Shown: piece after piece, positions 28,551 to 39,248 of the stretch
Position numbering within the stretch: position 1 is the stretch's first letter
Layout: each line of letters begins with the position of its first letter
NCBI GenBank assembly: GCA_012845835.1
Contig: JABAKD010000010.1
Coordinates: forward strand, 13,380,401-13,444,400
Length of the DNA stretch: 64,000 nt
From: Undaria pinnatifida
Taxonomy: Eukaryota > Sar > Phaeophyceae > Laminariales > Alariaceae
Reading direction: 5' to 3'
Notes under the pieces: generated by a model
The model's database searches: none
Told to the model about the DNA's origin: nothing
What the model saw: the letters and a program-made list of their open reading frames with translations, nothing else
Made by a program: the position numbers and the translations under genes

Positions 28551-28800
28551 CAAAAAAAACTTGCACACCCCGCACGCATATAAATAGATTTGACGAATAC
28601 TCGGGAAATCTATTCGTTGAATAGGTGCTATTCGTCCACCGACAAATACTCGCCCCACGCTCCTGACAGGGTACTCGTCCACAGTACGAATACTTGCCCC
28701 ATGTTTTCGAGACGGTGTCCGTCCGCGATACGAGTACTTGCCTCCTGTTTTTGGGGGGGTATTCGTCAGTCGCCGACGCATACATTGGTTGAAGTCAGGC
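28551..28800. repeat. tandem CGTCCACNGTACGAATACTTGCC repeat
   Basis: After TTGCACACCCCGCACGCATA, four rough units of ATTCGTCCACCGACAAATAC / ACTTGCCCCATGTTTTCGAG follow, each ~50 bp. A single-copy relative with the same order lies at 29,403-29,515, directly after a family-1 SINE. Confidence 0.65.
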
Positions 28801-29150
28801 GACTTTCTAGAAGAAATAGGTATACGTAGTCGTTTGTGTACCGGTTGACTTATTCTCCTATTAGTACGAAGTAGGTACGTACATGTGTCGATTTTTGGTA
28901 TTCTCCTTCCCTTCTTTAACGATGCTCCGTCACCGCCGCCGCCGCAGCAGCAGCAGCAGTAGAACCAGCAGTAGTACACGAATCGAACGAACTGCTGTTG
29001 CTGTAGTAACTCGTTTCGTATTATCATCATACATTGGAGAAGCAAGCGTAAGCATGTAATGAGGACGCTGTAAAATTCCACCCGGCACATGACAGACACG
29101 GTAGCATCGTCTTCTCGTCTATTATGCAGAGGGAGTGCGTTTCTGCACGA
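28801..29150. other. unannotated stretch
   Basis: A short GCC/GCAGCA triplet-rich stretch occurs at 28,930-28,965. No gene or transposon end was recognised. Confidence 0.35.
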
Positions 29151-29400
29151 CTACATTTTTATTTTATTTTTCTTCATCCCATTCATGTCCTCGCACTGCT
29201 CTCGCGCTCCCTCCCAGTAGTACCTGAAATCTGGGGTGACCTAGCGGGCCCTCCTCCCCCTTACCCACCACGGTACGTGCGTTCATTTTAATCGCGAGAA
29301 TAATTCGGCATTTTCTTCCCTCGTCGACTCGCGTCGATTTGCACCGACCCACGCTGCTATTGATAGGCGCTTTCAGCAGTTGGTCCTTCTTTTTGTTTTG
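29150..29400 (-). mobile_element. tRNA-derived SINE, family 1, copy 2 (head missing)
   Basis: The body matches 2016-2250 and 40,449-40,680 (CTCGCGCTCCCTCCCAGTAG, ACGGTACGTGCGTTCATTTT, TCGTCGACTCGCGTCGA). The tRNA-like head seen in the other copies is absent. Instead the sequence passes into GCACACCCCGCACGAGTACA at 29,408. The tail side (29,157-29,172) is T-rich on the + strand. Confidence 0.75.
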
Positions 29401-29402
29401 CA

Positions 29403-29515
29403 TTTTTGCACACCCCGCACGAGTACAACTAGATTTGACGAAACACTCGGGAAATCCATTCGTCGAAAAGGTTGCTATTCGTCCACGGACGAATACTTGA
29501 ACCACGTTCCTGATA
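29403..29515. repeat. GCACACCCCGCACGAG repeat, single copy
   Basis: TTTTGCACACCCCGCACGAG, then TAGATTTGACGAAACACTCGG, then TTCGTCCACGGACGAATAC parallel 28,551-28,640 with small differences. Both copies follow a T/A-rich segment. Confidence 0.65.
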
Positions 29516-29942
29516 TGATCTAACCCAAAATTAATCATGCATTTGTGTTTCCATTCCATGCCTTCGGGCTGCATGATATGCATTGCTTATCATGCTAAGA
29601 CAAATATATTTGACCGTGTCTCCGTGCTAACGTCGTATACGATAAACACACAAAATTATAATCATATAGTTGTGTTTTTCCATTCCGTTCCTTCCGACTG
29701 CATGATATAGATTCCAATCGTGCTAAGGTGGGCTGCACGATACGCGTTCCTTGTCATGCTAAGACAAGCTTGCTTGGCCGTGTATTCCCGGTCCATAAGA
29801 TATTATCTAGCCCGAATTATAACCTATGCTTATGTTTTCCATTCCATGCCTTTAGGCTGCATGATTGCGTTCCTTGTCATGCTAAGGCAGATTTGTGTGG
29901 CCGTATTTTCCAGTCACATTATTATAAAAAATGAAAATACAC

Positions 29943-29995
29943 TCCAGCTGTGAGATCGAGGATTTCGTCGAAACTCATCTTTGCAAGCTGTGTGT
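29943..29995 (+). repeat. short interspersed repeat in the left arm
   Basis: Reads CAGCTGTGAGATCGAGGATTTCG, then AAACTCATCTTTGCAAGCTG. A member of the seven-copy family; the right arm has its counterpart at 32,063-32,118 in inverted orientation. Confidence 0.65.
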
Positions 29996-30483
29996 GATAC
30001 TCCGATCGCGCGCATTACGAGTTCACATTATATATTATATATCCCAGGATTATAGTGATATAGTCTACTTGTCTTTTTTTCCATTCCGTGCCTTGAGACT
30101 ACATGATGTAAGTTCCGCTCATGCCAAGGCAACTTTGTTTTTCCCGTGTCTTCCCGGTAACATAATACAAGGCATAACCCAATGGCTATGGTAATCGTTC
30201 ATGTTTTCCATTCCATTCCTTTGTCCCTGCATAATATATTGTCCTAATCATTCCGAGACAAATGGATTTAACCATGTCTTTCAGTTACCCAAAATATGAT
30301 ATTGCCCACATTGTAATCCGACTTCATATTTCCATCCCATATCTTCTGGCTGCATAGTATTCTCCACACCAATCCTCTTCGCAATAGTAACCACCGACCA
30401 CCGATCACTCACTCATCACCTCTTTCAACGAAGACGGACTGTGGCTGGGGTACTGCGGCATATACTCTGTTGACCTGGACACG

Positions 30484-31125
30484 TCATCCTTGCCAATAGT
30501 CCACGATTTCGGTCCCCATCTTACACCCTTCCACACAACGTCTTCTCGACGTTTCGTTGTCGGCCCCGCACTTAACCAGAGCCGGTCTCTCTAGGTCGAG
30601 GCTTGACCTCGCCGCCTCCAACTCTTCCACTTCCTTGATGAGATTGCGCGAAGCCGCCCCCCCGTCCAAAAACCACCCCCCCTCCCGGATGTATTCCCAG
30701 ACGCAGGAGAAACCCCCCCATTGCCACCTCCTCCACCCCCTCCCCAAAAAAGTAACTGTCTCTCCCACCGCTCGTTCCTCTGCTTCCCCCTTGCCTCGTA
30801 AGATCATGCTGGAATTGGCACGACTCCCCCCTAGCACATGACCTGGTTTTCCACCAGAAAAGACAGGTACCATCCGGAAACCTTGACTCCACCAAAGCCT
30901 TCATCCGCTGCGTTCGTCCTAACGACTGCCCGCCTTGCCGTTGCTTCTGGGACGCAACTGCTGCGGATTTCCGTTAACCCAAATTTCCGGTATCCCTCTC
31001 CAACCAGCGCCACCTGTGGCGCCAGTTGCCGGTGGATTCCAGAAACTCTGTTGATCGCTCTCCAAGTCAAAACGAATTCGGGCAATTCCATTTCGGCAAA
31101 TCGTCCCATACTGACCCCCGGGGGG
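30484..31125 (-). pseudogene. CCCH zinc-finger gene relic, left arm
   Basis: On the - strand one frame encodes a clear CCCH finger: Cys-x8-Cys-x5-Cys-x3-His (CLFWWKTRSCARGESCQFQH), coding positions ~30,865 down to 30,806. An upstream frame reads GRFAEMELPEFVLTWRAINR and VALVGEGYRKFG. A shift is needed to join the two, because this copy has GGAGAGGGATACC where the other has GGAGAGGAGGGTACC. Downstream an open frame continues to 30,484 with Glu/Leu-rich residues and ends CVEGCKMGTEIVDYWQG. CCCH fingers usually bind RNA. The family is not recognised; it may be host-derived or carried by a transposon. Confidence 0.55.
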
Positions 31126-31210
31126 TCAGTCGATGGATTAAACGATCGATTAGCAAAAACGACGAAATCTATTGGCGACGTAGCTGCAATGCGCAAGGGG
31201 TCTTTTCCGA

Positions 31211-31790
31211 ATGGCCCTCTCCCGGTTGGTCAGCTTCGGTCGGTTTGCCGAAATGGATTTGCCCGAACTCGTTTTGACTCAGAGAGCGATCAACAGAGCT
31301 TCTGGAATCCACCGACGAGTGACGCTACATTCGGTGGCGCTGGTTGGAGAGGAGGGTACCGGAAATTTGAGCAAACGAGAATCTGCAGCAGTAGCGTCCC
31401 AGAAGCAACGGCAAGGCGGGCAGTCGTTAGGACGAACGCAGCGGATGAAGGATTTGGTGGAGTCAAGGTTTCCGGATGGTACCTGTCTTTTCTGGTGGAA
31501 ACCCCGATCATGTGCCAGGGGGTAGTCGTGCCAATTCCAACATGATCTTACGAGGCAAGGGGGAAGCGGTGGAAGAGACAGTTACTTTTTGGGGGAGGGG
31601 GTGGAGGAGGTGGCAATGGGGGGGTTTCTCCTGCGTCTGGGAATACATCCGGGAGGGGGGGTGGTTTTTGGACGGGGGGGAGGCTTGGCGCAATCTCATC
31701 AAGGAAGTGGAAGAGTTGGAGGGGGAGGGCGGGAAGGTGGAGGAGGCGGTGGAGGTCAAGCCTCGACCTAGAGAGACCGGCTCCGGTTAA
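31211..31790 (+). pseudogene. CCCH zinc-finger gene relic, right arm
   Basis: The mirror copy of the 30.5-31.1-kb relic. One + frame is continuous from 31,211 through CLFWWKPRSCARG, then meets a TAG stop at 31,523 exactly where the other copy has the Glu codon of the finger. Past the stop the frame would supply the last Cys and His. Thus one arm keeps the finger but has an upstream shift, while the other keeps the upstream frame but has a stop in the finger. Neither is intact. Confidence 0.55.
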
Positions 31791-32062
31791 GCGCGGGGCC
31801 GACAACGAAACGTCGAGGAGACGTTGTGTGGAAGGGTGTAAGACGGGGACCGAAATCGTGGACTATTGTCAAGGATGGCGTGACCAGGTCAATAGAGTAT
31901 GCCGCAGTACCTCAGCCACAGTCCGTTTTCGTTGAAAGAGGTGATAAGTGAGTGATCGGTGGTTGGTGGTTACTATTTTGAAGAGGATTGGTGTGACGAA
32001 TTGTCATCTTACATCAGGTGTTGACTCATGAAAAATTACTAAAAACGGGTGATCGGTGTAGT

Positions 32063-32118
32063 ACGCAGCTTGCGAAGATGAGTATCGACCCTCAATTCGC
32101 CGAACTCACAGCTGACGT
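32063..32118 (-). repeat. short interspersed repeat in the right arm
   Basis: The + strand shows CGCAGCTTGCGAAGATGAGT, ATCGACCCTC, then CGCCGAACTCACAGCTGACG: the reverse complement of the family at 16,516. It is the mirror partner of 29,943. Confidence 0.65.
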
Positions 32119-32587
32119 TTTTAGAATAATTTTATAAAATACAGATGCAGCCAGAAGATACGGGATAGAAAACATGAAAGTCGGATTATAATGTAGGCAA
32201 TATCATATTTTGGGTAACCGGAAGGCGTGATTAAACCAATTTGTGTGGGAATGATTAGGATTATACAATATGCAGTGACAAAGGAATGGAATGGAAAACA
32301 TGAATTATCATAGCCATTGGGTTATGTCTTATATATGTTACCGGGAAGACATGGGAAAGAGAAAGTTGCCTTGGCATAAGCGGAACTAAAGGCACGGACT
32401 GGAAAAAACACAAGTATGTGACTATAATCTTGGGCTATATAATAAATTAAGTGACTGGAAAGCACGGCCAAACAAATCTGTCTTAGCATGATATGGAACG
32501 CATTAGCATGATATGGAACGCATGTCGTGCAGCCTGAAGACATGGAATGGAAAACATAAGCATATGGTTATGATTCGGATTATGTAG

Positions 32588-34170
32588 TACTAGTGGTACT
32601 CCCGAAATATGCCAGTTGCCGGCCGGTATGGCGGACAAAAACAAATTTATGCTGTATCCTCTGTATTAAGTACTAAAAGAACAAAATAATATTAGGGCAG
32701 TACGACAATGCTGCCGTACGTACGGTAGTAAAAGATATCATCCTCTGTAAATTATGTAAATTTTGCAAAACCAAAATGATAACACGGCAGCAGTAGTACG
32801 TACGGTAGTAAAGGACAAAGAAGTGCAGCAGTGGGGACGGTGGTAATCCCAAGCACCAGTGGGAGGCCGGTATTGTAGAAACAAAAAAAAGGGTTCATCT
32901 CCCACAGGACGCAAAAAGACTCCCACGTACAGAACGGCCCACCCACCCACCACGGACAACGCAGTGTACATTCCACCCACCCACCGACCAATCCTTTACT
33001 ACCTACAGCAGAACAGCAGTGCAGCAGTACATACATCAGAACAGCCGTGAAGCAGTACGTACAGCAGGATACACCTGGTACGCGGGGCGCAGTTAGTAGG
33101 TTGGTTCTTATGAAACAGGAAACAGCAAAAAAAAAAGTCCCACGTACAGAACGGCCCACCCACCCACCACGGACGACGCAGTGCACCCTCCACCCACCCA
33201 CCCACCGACCAAACCTTTACTACATACCATGATACAGCAGAACAGCAGTGCAGCAGTACGTACATCAGAACAGCAGTGCAGTAGTACGTACAGCACAGCA
33301 GAACACCACCCACCATGCACCCACGAACCTACCCAGTACAGCAGTACAGCAATGCAGCAGTACCTAGAAGAAGAGCAATACACCTGACAGGCGAGCAGCA
33401 GCCGATTTGCTGGTTACAATGCTCTCGGGCTGGTGGTACTCCCGAAATATGCCTGTTGCCGGCCGGTATGGCGGACAAAAACGGTGCCGTATCCTCTGTA
33501 TATTAAGTGCTAAAAGAACAAAATAATCGTAGGGCAGCAGTACGGCAATGCAGCAGTGCGTACGTACCAGTAAAGGTATCATCCTCTGTATGTAAGTATT
33601 CAAAAAAAAAAAGATAACACGGCAGCAGTACGGCAGTGCAGCAGTACGTACGGAAGTAAAGGACAGAGGATTGCAGCAGTGGGGACGGTGGTACTCCCAA
33701 GCACCAGTGGGAGGCCGGTATTTTAGAAACAAAAAAAGGTTTATCCCCCGCAGGACGCAAAAAGACTCCCACGTACAGAACGGCCCACCCACCCACCACG
33801 GACGACGCAGTGTACACTCCACCCACCCACCGACCGAACCTTTACTACATACAGCAGGACAGCAGTGCAGCAGTACGTACAGCAGTACACCTGGTACGCG
33901 CGGCGCAGTTCGTTGGTTGGTTCTTGAGGACCTTGTATGAAACAGGAAACAGTAGGGGGGAATTCCTTTTTTGACGATACTCGGCCATCTCGGGGAGCGG
34001 GCGAGCCGCCGTCCACCACCCACCCACCACCCACCACCCAACACCCACCCACCACCCACCATGCACCCACGAACCTACCCAGTACAGCAGTACAGCAATG
34101 CAGCAGTAGTACGTAGAGCAATACACCTGACAGGCGAGCAGCAGCCGATTTGTTGGTTACAATGCTCTCA
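32588..34170. repeat. ~0.8-kb direct tandem duplication
   Basis: Unit A (about 32,588-33,428) and unit B (about 33,429-34,170) share the order TGGTACTCCCGAAATATGCC, TTGCCGGCCGGTATGGCGGA, GCACCAGTGGGAGGCCGGTA, CTCCCACGTACAGAACGGCC, CCACCACGGAC, CACCTGGTACGCG, and end with GCAGCAGCCGATTTG(C/T)TGG. Unit A has a further internal duplication of the ACAGAACGGCCCACCCACC segment (32,930 and 33,147). Both are rich in CAGCAGTACGTACAGCAG phrases. Frames through it are compositional. Confidence 0.8.
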
Positions 34171-34680
34171 GGCAGGGCGGGATTCGCCATTGTTACGCCA
34201 AGCGAAAAGCGCCCGCGTTGCCGATTCTGCGCACGGCGAGCGGCGACGGCTGGACGCTGCTGTGATTGGTCCTGGTGTTGTTGTGCTTGCTGTTGGCGCA
34301 GGCGCGCTTGTGGTCTCGTGTCCATGGCTTTGTACATGGCTCATGTGGCCAAATAGCAATTCGAAAGTTCAATGTAGTTGGAGCTCGAAAAAAAAAATAG
34401 CAGGCAGCGACGAAGAAAAAGCCGGGGGGGGCAAGCGAGCCGTCCCCGGGAGGGCGATTTCCACGCTCCCCCCTTACCGAGGTGGGGTACCGACGCCCGT
34501 TCTTCCGCCGGCATGTCGTAGTGCTGCTGTGCGGATGGGACGTGGCAGCACCGCGAGGCCGCCTGAGGCCGAGTGGAGCTCGAGAGTCGCCGCTTTTGGG
34601 GGGAGGGTGTTTTAACCAAGATATTTCAAAGATCCAAAAAAACGTCACGACCACCTTAGCGTATTATATAATAAGGATCT
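34171..34680. other. unannotated stretch
   Basis: Contains a G/C-rich segment at 34,190-34,330, a poly-A run at 34,389 and a G7 run at 34,424. Overlapping frames on both strands cover parts of it, but none shows a recognised domain or splice signals. Confidence 0.35.
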
Positions 34681-34746
34681 TGGGGCATGTAGTCTAAAGG
34701 CACGGACTGGAAAAACACACAAGTTATGTGACTATAATCTTGGGCT

Positions 34747-36267
34747 ATATAATAGAGCAATGGCCGAAATCGGGTACACCCGATCGACCGATAGCCGTTA
34801 TCGGGTACCCCTTGAACACACAGTCCCAAAACGACTCAGGACGACATCGCATTGGTCGAAACCACACCGCATCCGAACGCAGCCGTATGTCCATCGTGTG
34901 CACCCGATTATGGCTGAACAAATCCTCGAAATGTACCCGACTCGCATACAAGCCACCCGATTGTGGCCGGACTACTCGACCACCAGCCCACACGCACACA
35001 CGCACGCGCAGCAGGCGCGCATTCGCGCCACGTCACGAGGCGGGGCATTGTTTGTTCTTTCGTCTCGGAGCTCTTTTTTCGTGGCTTGTGAGACCCCGCT
35101 CCGCTCACGCCGGCGCGCCCAACCACAGCCACAGCAGTAGTGATGTGCGACAACGGCCACCAGCGACAGCCGAGCACTACACAAAATTGGCAACACAACG
35201 CAACATGTGCACGAATATACATGAGACTCCACACATAACATGAAGTACTGCTGAGTACAGGACTGCTGGATGTTGGCCATTGCAAAACTAATTCCCATGT
35301 AAGAGAGGTACAATCACGACCCACAGAGCTTTTCCTGAAAACGGCGTCCCTGCAGGGCACCTGTTAGGGAGACCTAGGAAATCATTGGACTCAAATCATA
35401 TGATCAAATCATTTCTCGGGGTGTGATGTGACAGGTGGCGGCAATACATTTCTCGGGCCCGCCACGCCACGAACATATCTCCCTGTGCCATTTGGAAAGG
35501 AGCATCTAAATCCTTAGCCCATCTCGAGCCGTGTCCGTGCCCAGGTAGTCTGTGATCTATGTCAAAACCGTCTGCAAAGATGCGCTTCTGTGCCTTGTGT
35601 GTATGGGCGCTGCCGGTAACTGCGACTTCATGGTCCGCAAAAAAGGGCTCCGGGAAAAGAGCTACGAGACGAAAGAACAATGCCCCGCCTCGTGACGTGG
35701 CGCGAGTTCGCGCCCAGTGCGCGAGCGTGTGTGCGTGTGGGCTGGTGGTCGAGTAGTCCGGCCATAATCGGGTGGCTCGTATGCGAGTCGGGTACATTTC
35801 GAGGACTTGTTCAGCCATAATCGGGTGCACCCGATGGACATGCATTCGGATGCGATGTGGTTTCGACCAATGAGATATCGTTCTGAGTCGTTGTAGGACT
35901 GTGTTCAAGGGGTACCCGATAACGGCTATCGGTCGATCGGGTGTACCCGATTTCGGCCATTGCTCAAAGAACAATGCCCCGCCTCGTGACGTGGCGCGAG
36001 TTCGCGCCCAGTGCGCGAGCGTGTGTGCGTGTGGGCTGGTGGGCGAGTAGTCCGGCCATAATCGGGTGGCTCGTATGCGAGTCGGGTACATTTCGAGGAC
36101 TTGTTCAGCCATAATCGGGTGCACCCGATGGGCATGCATTCGGATGCGATGTGGTTTCGACCAATGAGATATCGTTCTGAGTCGTTGTAGGACTGTGTTC
36201 AAGGGGTACCCGATAACGGCTATCGGTCGATCGGGTGTACCCGATTTCGGCCATTGCTCTATATAAT
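34747..36267. mobile_element. long-TIR DNA transposon (MULE-like) with a tandemly doubled right end
   Basis: The element proper is 34,754-36,260. Its ends are inverted copies of AGAGCAATGGCCGAAATCGG, and the inverted repeat extends ~300 bp, to about GTCACGAGGCGGGGCATTGTT. It interrupts the sequence GGGCTATATAATA...GTGACT, which is continuous at 32,432-32,455. Flanks show ATATAAT on both sides (TATATAATA/TATATAATT, 8 of 9 if one base shorter). Long inverted repeats with a ~9-bp duplication suggest MULE; hAT cannot be excluded. The right inverted repeat occurs twice in tandem (~35,674-35,966 and 35,967-36,259). No transposase domain was recognised in the ~600-bp centre. Confidence 0.75.
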
Positions 36268-36500
36268 TGTATGAAGTGACTCGAAAGCACGGCGAAGCAA
36301 ATCTGTCTTAGCATGATATGGAACGCATTAGCATGATATGGAACGCATATCATGCAGCCTGAAGACATGGAATGGAAAACATAAGCATATGGCTATAATT
36401 CGGATTATGTAGTATCTTGTGGACTGGGAAGACACGGTCAAGCTAACTTGTCTTCGCATGATTAGTAACGCACATCATGCAGCCCGCCTTTGGAATCTAT
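36268..36500. repeat. ~120-bp unit repeats continuing past the transposon
   Basis: AGTGACTCGAAAGCACGG and two TAGCATGATATGGAACGCAT blocks match 32,450-32,585 almost exactly, then CATGGAATGGAAAACATAAG. These are the same units as in the 29.5-32.6-kb arms. The stretch 32,590-36,267 is thus bracketed by this repeat. Confidence 0.7.
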
Positions 36501-36529
36501 ATCATGCAGTCGGAAGATGCAGTCGCGAG

Positions 36530-36800
36530 CTTCAAAATCTTTCGCCCCCAATTTCCCACCTCACAACAGCAACGGCCTCGTACATGCTCACCAGACACCC
36601 ACCATTGTACTCTGCTGTATCCGCTTTGCTGTTGTGCTACTCGCCGTATCATTCTCTCTCCTGAATGACAGCTCACCTCATCCAACTCGCTCTCTCGTAC
36701 TAGAATGTCCCCTAATAAACATGCCTTCCGAAGAGATTAAGATCCATTCCCGCTCCACAATCCCCAGATTTACTGATTTCCTACGTTCAATCTTACAACG
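36530..36800 (-). repeat. long repeat unit, partial copy
   Basis: CCCACCTCACAACAGCAACGG, ACCAGACACCCACC, CTGCTGTATCCGCTTTGCT, ATAAACATGCCTTCC and GATCCATTCCCGCTCCACAA match 25,810-26,060 in the same order. Confidence 0.7.
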
Positions 36801-36995
36801 ATCAATCAAATCACTAGTTGCACCAAATCATGGGCTTCTTCTTTCTGCCTCCTTCACATTTAGTTGTGTTCTTCCTTCCGAGCGTAGCGTGCGGCGTCCG
36901 CCACCCTCGGAGCGGAGCCGTTGTACTACGTAGCCGGCTATTAAACTAGCTGGCGACTTACTATTACTATACTAGTTGTATAGTCAGACAACTCA
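36801..36995 (-). repeat. inverted hairpin-family copy with hAT-like edge
   Basis: ATCAAATCACTAGTTGCACC and TGGGCTTCTTCTTTCTGCC are the reverse complement of the hairpin-family body. GAGCGTAGCGTGCGGCGTCC, then GGAGCGGAGCCGTTGTAC (36,887-36,926) is a decayed hairpin end. The following AGCTGGCGACTTAC...GACAACTCACAGGCC (to ~36,995), inverted, resembles the hAT terminus TAGGGCTGTGAGTTGGCTG. Confidence 0.5.
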
Positions 36996-37009
36996 CAGGC
37001 CTGACCCTT

Positions 37010-37600
37010 GCACTGTTTTTTACTGCAATGTACTAGTACTGCACTACGACTGCAATATTACGGCGTTTTTACTATTAATAGACTAAACTATTACGTTGAG
37101 GACAGGTCCTGCGAAACATACGCGGAATGATCGTCAGACATGTACGATCGGAAGATCCCGCGGACGGTAGAAACCCGGTCCAGCCGAAAAAAGGTCCCGA
37201 TCATACCTGCATATTCGGTGCATAACCAAACCGCTCTGCCCATGTCAAGAGATCGCCTTGCGCGCTCTTTGCCACTCTCCCGTCCTTCACCCACAAAGTG
37301 AAGGAAGGCTCTCCTTGCCCCCACATTACAAATAAGAGAGTTGTTTGCGACCACGTCAACTGAGACCCTCTCGTAGAATGGGAGCTTCATAATTGAATCA
37401 AACTCTTCGCCCCTTTAGGCCCGCTTAGGTCTCCAAAAGCCCTCTCCAATTTCCCCAAACGGGTTTTCGGTGATAAATGCGTTACACTCGTTGTGGGGTG
37501 GTCGGTGTTACTTGCCGTGTTTATATATCACTTGCGCGATGGCTCTTTGTTTTTTTTAGTGTTTTTAGAGCCCCCCCCGCCCCCCACCCTCTTTAAACGT
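37010..37600. other. unannotated stretch with a 99-codon - strand frame
   Basis: A - strand frame at 37,091-37,390 (start ATG at 37,390) encodes 99 residues with mixed, protein-like composition and ends at TAG/TGA near the TACTGCA repeats. It has no recognised domain, no splice support and no repeat partner in the window. It may be a relic exon or chance. Confidence 0.3.
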
Positions 37601-37609
37601 TGGAGGTGT

Positions 37610-37715
37610 CTCTATCAGGAGTAGGAATGGTGCTCAGTCTCGAAGGAGATGCGTGGTCAATGGTCAAATGACTAAGGCAAGCAACAAATGAGTACGCCCC
37701 CCCCCCTCACCCCAC
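37610..37715 (+). repeat. poly-C-tailed interspersed repeat
   Basis: TATCAGGAGTAGGAATGGTG, CAGTCTCGAAGGAGATGCG, TGGTCAATGGTCAAATGACT, AGGCAAGCAACAAATGAGTA and a C10 run. It is the best-preserved copy of the family seen in tandem at 13,740-14,110 and inverted at 63,010-63,110. Confidence 0.7.
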
Positions 37716-38149
37716 CTTTCTACTTGCGACACGCCGGGGTTTCAAGTCAACCACATCCCCGCCGGAGGGGAACCTTGTAGTTGATTATTAGTGCTGCATA
37801 TGTACTTCAATGTACCTGGTACTACCTTATTTCCCGCAACGTGCTGCGTTAGTAGACGCGGAACAAAGAGTCATGCCCGTGCCAGGTATAATGGAGCACA
37901 ACTACTCGCGACGTACTGTAGCTCTGCAGTGTACTGCACTTGTTATTTTCCCTTTTGGGGCGGAGGGACGTGTATCATGTGTGTTGGGCGGGGGGGATGT
38001 GGTGAGATTCGGCACTCGTTCGCCCAGCCCTTGCCAGTCTGCTTCGTGACTAATGCGTCGAATGCTGGTAGTGATGATGTGGTGGTGGTTGTGGTGATGA
38101 TGGTTGTGGCGTTTAGTGATTGATTGGTCGAATGCTTACGAATGGGTGT

Positions 38150-38345
38150 GGTCGTAGTGGAGGTGGTGGTGGTGGTGATGGTGGTGATGGTGGTGATGGT
38201 GGTGGTGGTGATGGTGGTGATGGTGGTGATGGTGGTGGTGGTGGTGATGATGATGGTGGTTGCGGTGGTCGTGGTGGTAGTTGCAGTGGTCTTCGTGGTG
38301 GTAGTAGTCGTGGCGGCGGTGGTGATGGTGGTGGGGTTGGTGATT
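38150..38345. repeat. (GGTGGT/GGTGAT)n microsatellite
   Basis: A purine-rich run of GGTGGTGATGGTGGTGATGG with later GTGGTCGTGGTGG variants. Several frames on both strands remain open (poly-Val/Gly, poly-His/Thr) purely from the 3-bp period. Confidence 0.9.
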
Positions 38346-38789
38346 GGTTTGAAAGCCGTAATAATCAAGCGACACAACGAGATAAACGTAACAATGCCGC
38401 AATATGAATACAGGTACAAATATGCTGGCGCATACACAAGGGCGGCCGAAGGCTCGGATTTAGACCATTTTTTTAGTTGTCTTCGAGATAACTCGAGCTG
38501 AGGTCCATCTCTCCGCGCGCTGATCCTGGACGTGCCTAATCTTACTCGACTCTCCCGACCCTACCGGGTTCGACGTCGGTCGTGCTCGCGTCGTCTCTCT
38601 GCCGGGAGTGCTTTTTGTGCTTTTTTGCTCAAAGTACGGGGTGCGCAGCATAATTTCGATTCGGGCATGATTCAGCCCCCCATTCCCCATGGTAGGAAAC
38701 GCCTCGCAAATCTCAACTAAATATCCTTGGTCCTGGCTCTGCAGCCTGCAGCTGGCTGCACAGAGCGCATATGACAGACAAGAGTATGT

Positions 38790-39105
38790 GTTTGTATCGG
38801 CCCGTGGTGTATTTCTGCTGCTGCTGCTTCTTCTCTGTGTTGCTATCCTGCTGTTGCCGCAGCTGCAGTGCTGCTGCTTGCTGCTTCTGTTCGTCATCGT
38901 GCGTGTGCCGGATGACGCGATTTGTTGCTGTGGTTTATTGCACCTGACTAATAAAGTTATTTGTACTGCTGTACCCCTTGGTAGTACTCTGTCTCATGTG
39001 CAGCCTCGATTTACCCGTAACCCTACACTCATGTACAAGTATCCTCGCAAATTACGGGCGTGCGCGGAGCCAAGGCGGGCGGCAGCCCGCCGCGGCGAGT
39101 AGTTA
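38790..39105 (+). repeat. ~310-bp interspersed repeat ending in a GC hairpin, copy 1
   Basis: TGTATTTCTGCTGCTGCTGC, TTCGTCATCGTGCG, GGATGACGCGATTTGTTGCT, TATTGCACCTGACTAATAAAG, then CAAATTACGGGCGTGCGCGG and the hairpin GGCGGGC-GGCA-GCCCGCC. It matches 44,220-44,520 in the same order. The GCGGAGCCAAGG phrase beside the hairpin links it to the other hairpin modules. Confidence 0.7.
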
Positions 39106-39160
39106 TATGGTTGGGAGGTCGTAGTTTCGAATAAACCCTACGATCATTTTTTTTTTCTTG
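39105..39160 (+). repeat. tRNA T-arm-like segment followed by a T run
   Basis: GGGAGGTCGTAGTTTCGAAT, then AAACCCTACGATCA and a T9 run. The GTAGTTTCGAATAAACCCTAC region resembles a tRNA T arm/B box followed by a Pol III-type terminator. Related pieces are at 39,518 and 43,595-44,115. Confidence 0.4.
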
Positions 39161-39248
39161 TGTGTGGTGTATGTGTATCATTATTTTTATTTCTACGTTA
39201 CGGCAAAGTACGAGGTAGCATGTATGTGTTCGTTATGACCAGGCATTT

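Larger units (their letters stand above)
29530..32585. repeat. ~3-kb imperfect inverted duplication
   Basis: Left arm ~29,530-31,125, right arm ~31,210-32,585, spacer under 100 bp. Matching points: AACGAATTCGGGCAA (31,070) with TTGCCCGAACTCGTT; CCCCACTTCCTTGATGAGAT-type segments at 30,630 with 31,697; CACAGTCCGTTTTCGTTGAA (31,918) with 30,426; and the outermost CCATTCCATG...CATGATATG blocks. Arms differ by frequent small indels, so the event is old. The outer parts contain tandem ~120-bp units with TTTTCCATTCCATGCCTT and TGCTAAGACAAATTTG. The inner parts carry the CCCH relic. Confidence 0.85.

Noticed and set aside
35396-36202. 268-codon - strand frame
   Set aside because: It spans two tandem copies of a transposon terminal repeat and keeps open because the duplication unit preserves the frame. 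No domain was recognised.
38124-38501. Poly-Val/Gly and His/Thr-rich frames
   Set aside because: Caused by the GGTGGT/GGTGAT microsatellite.
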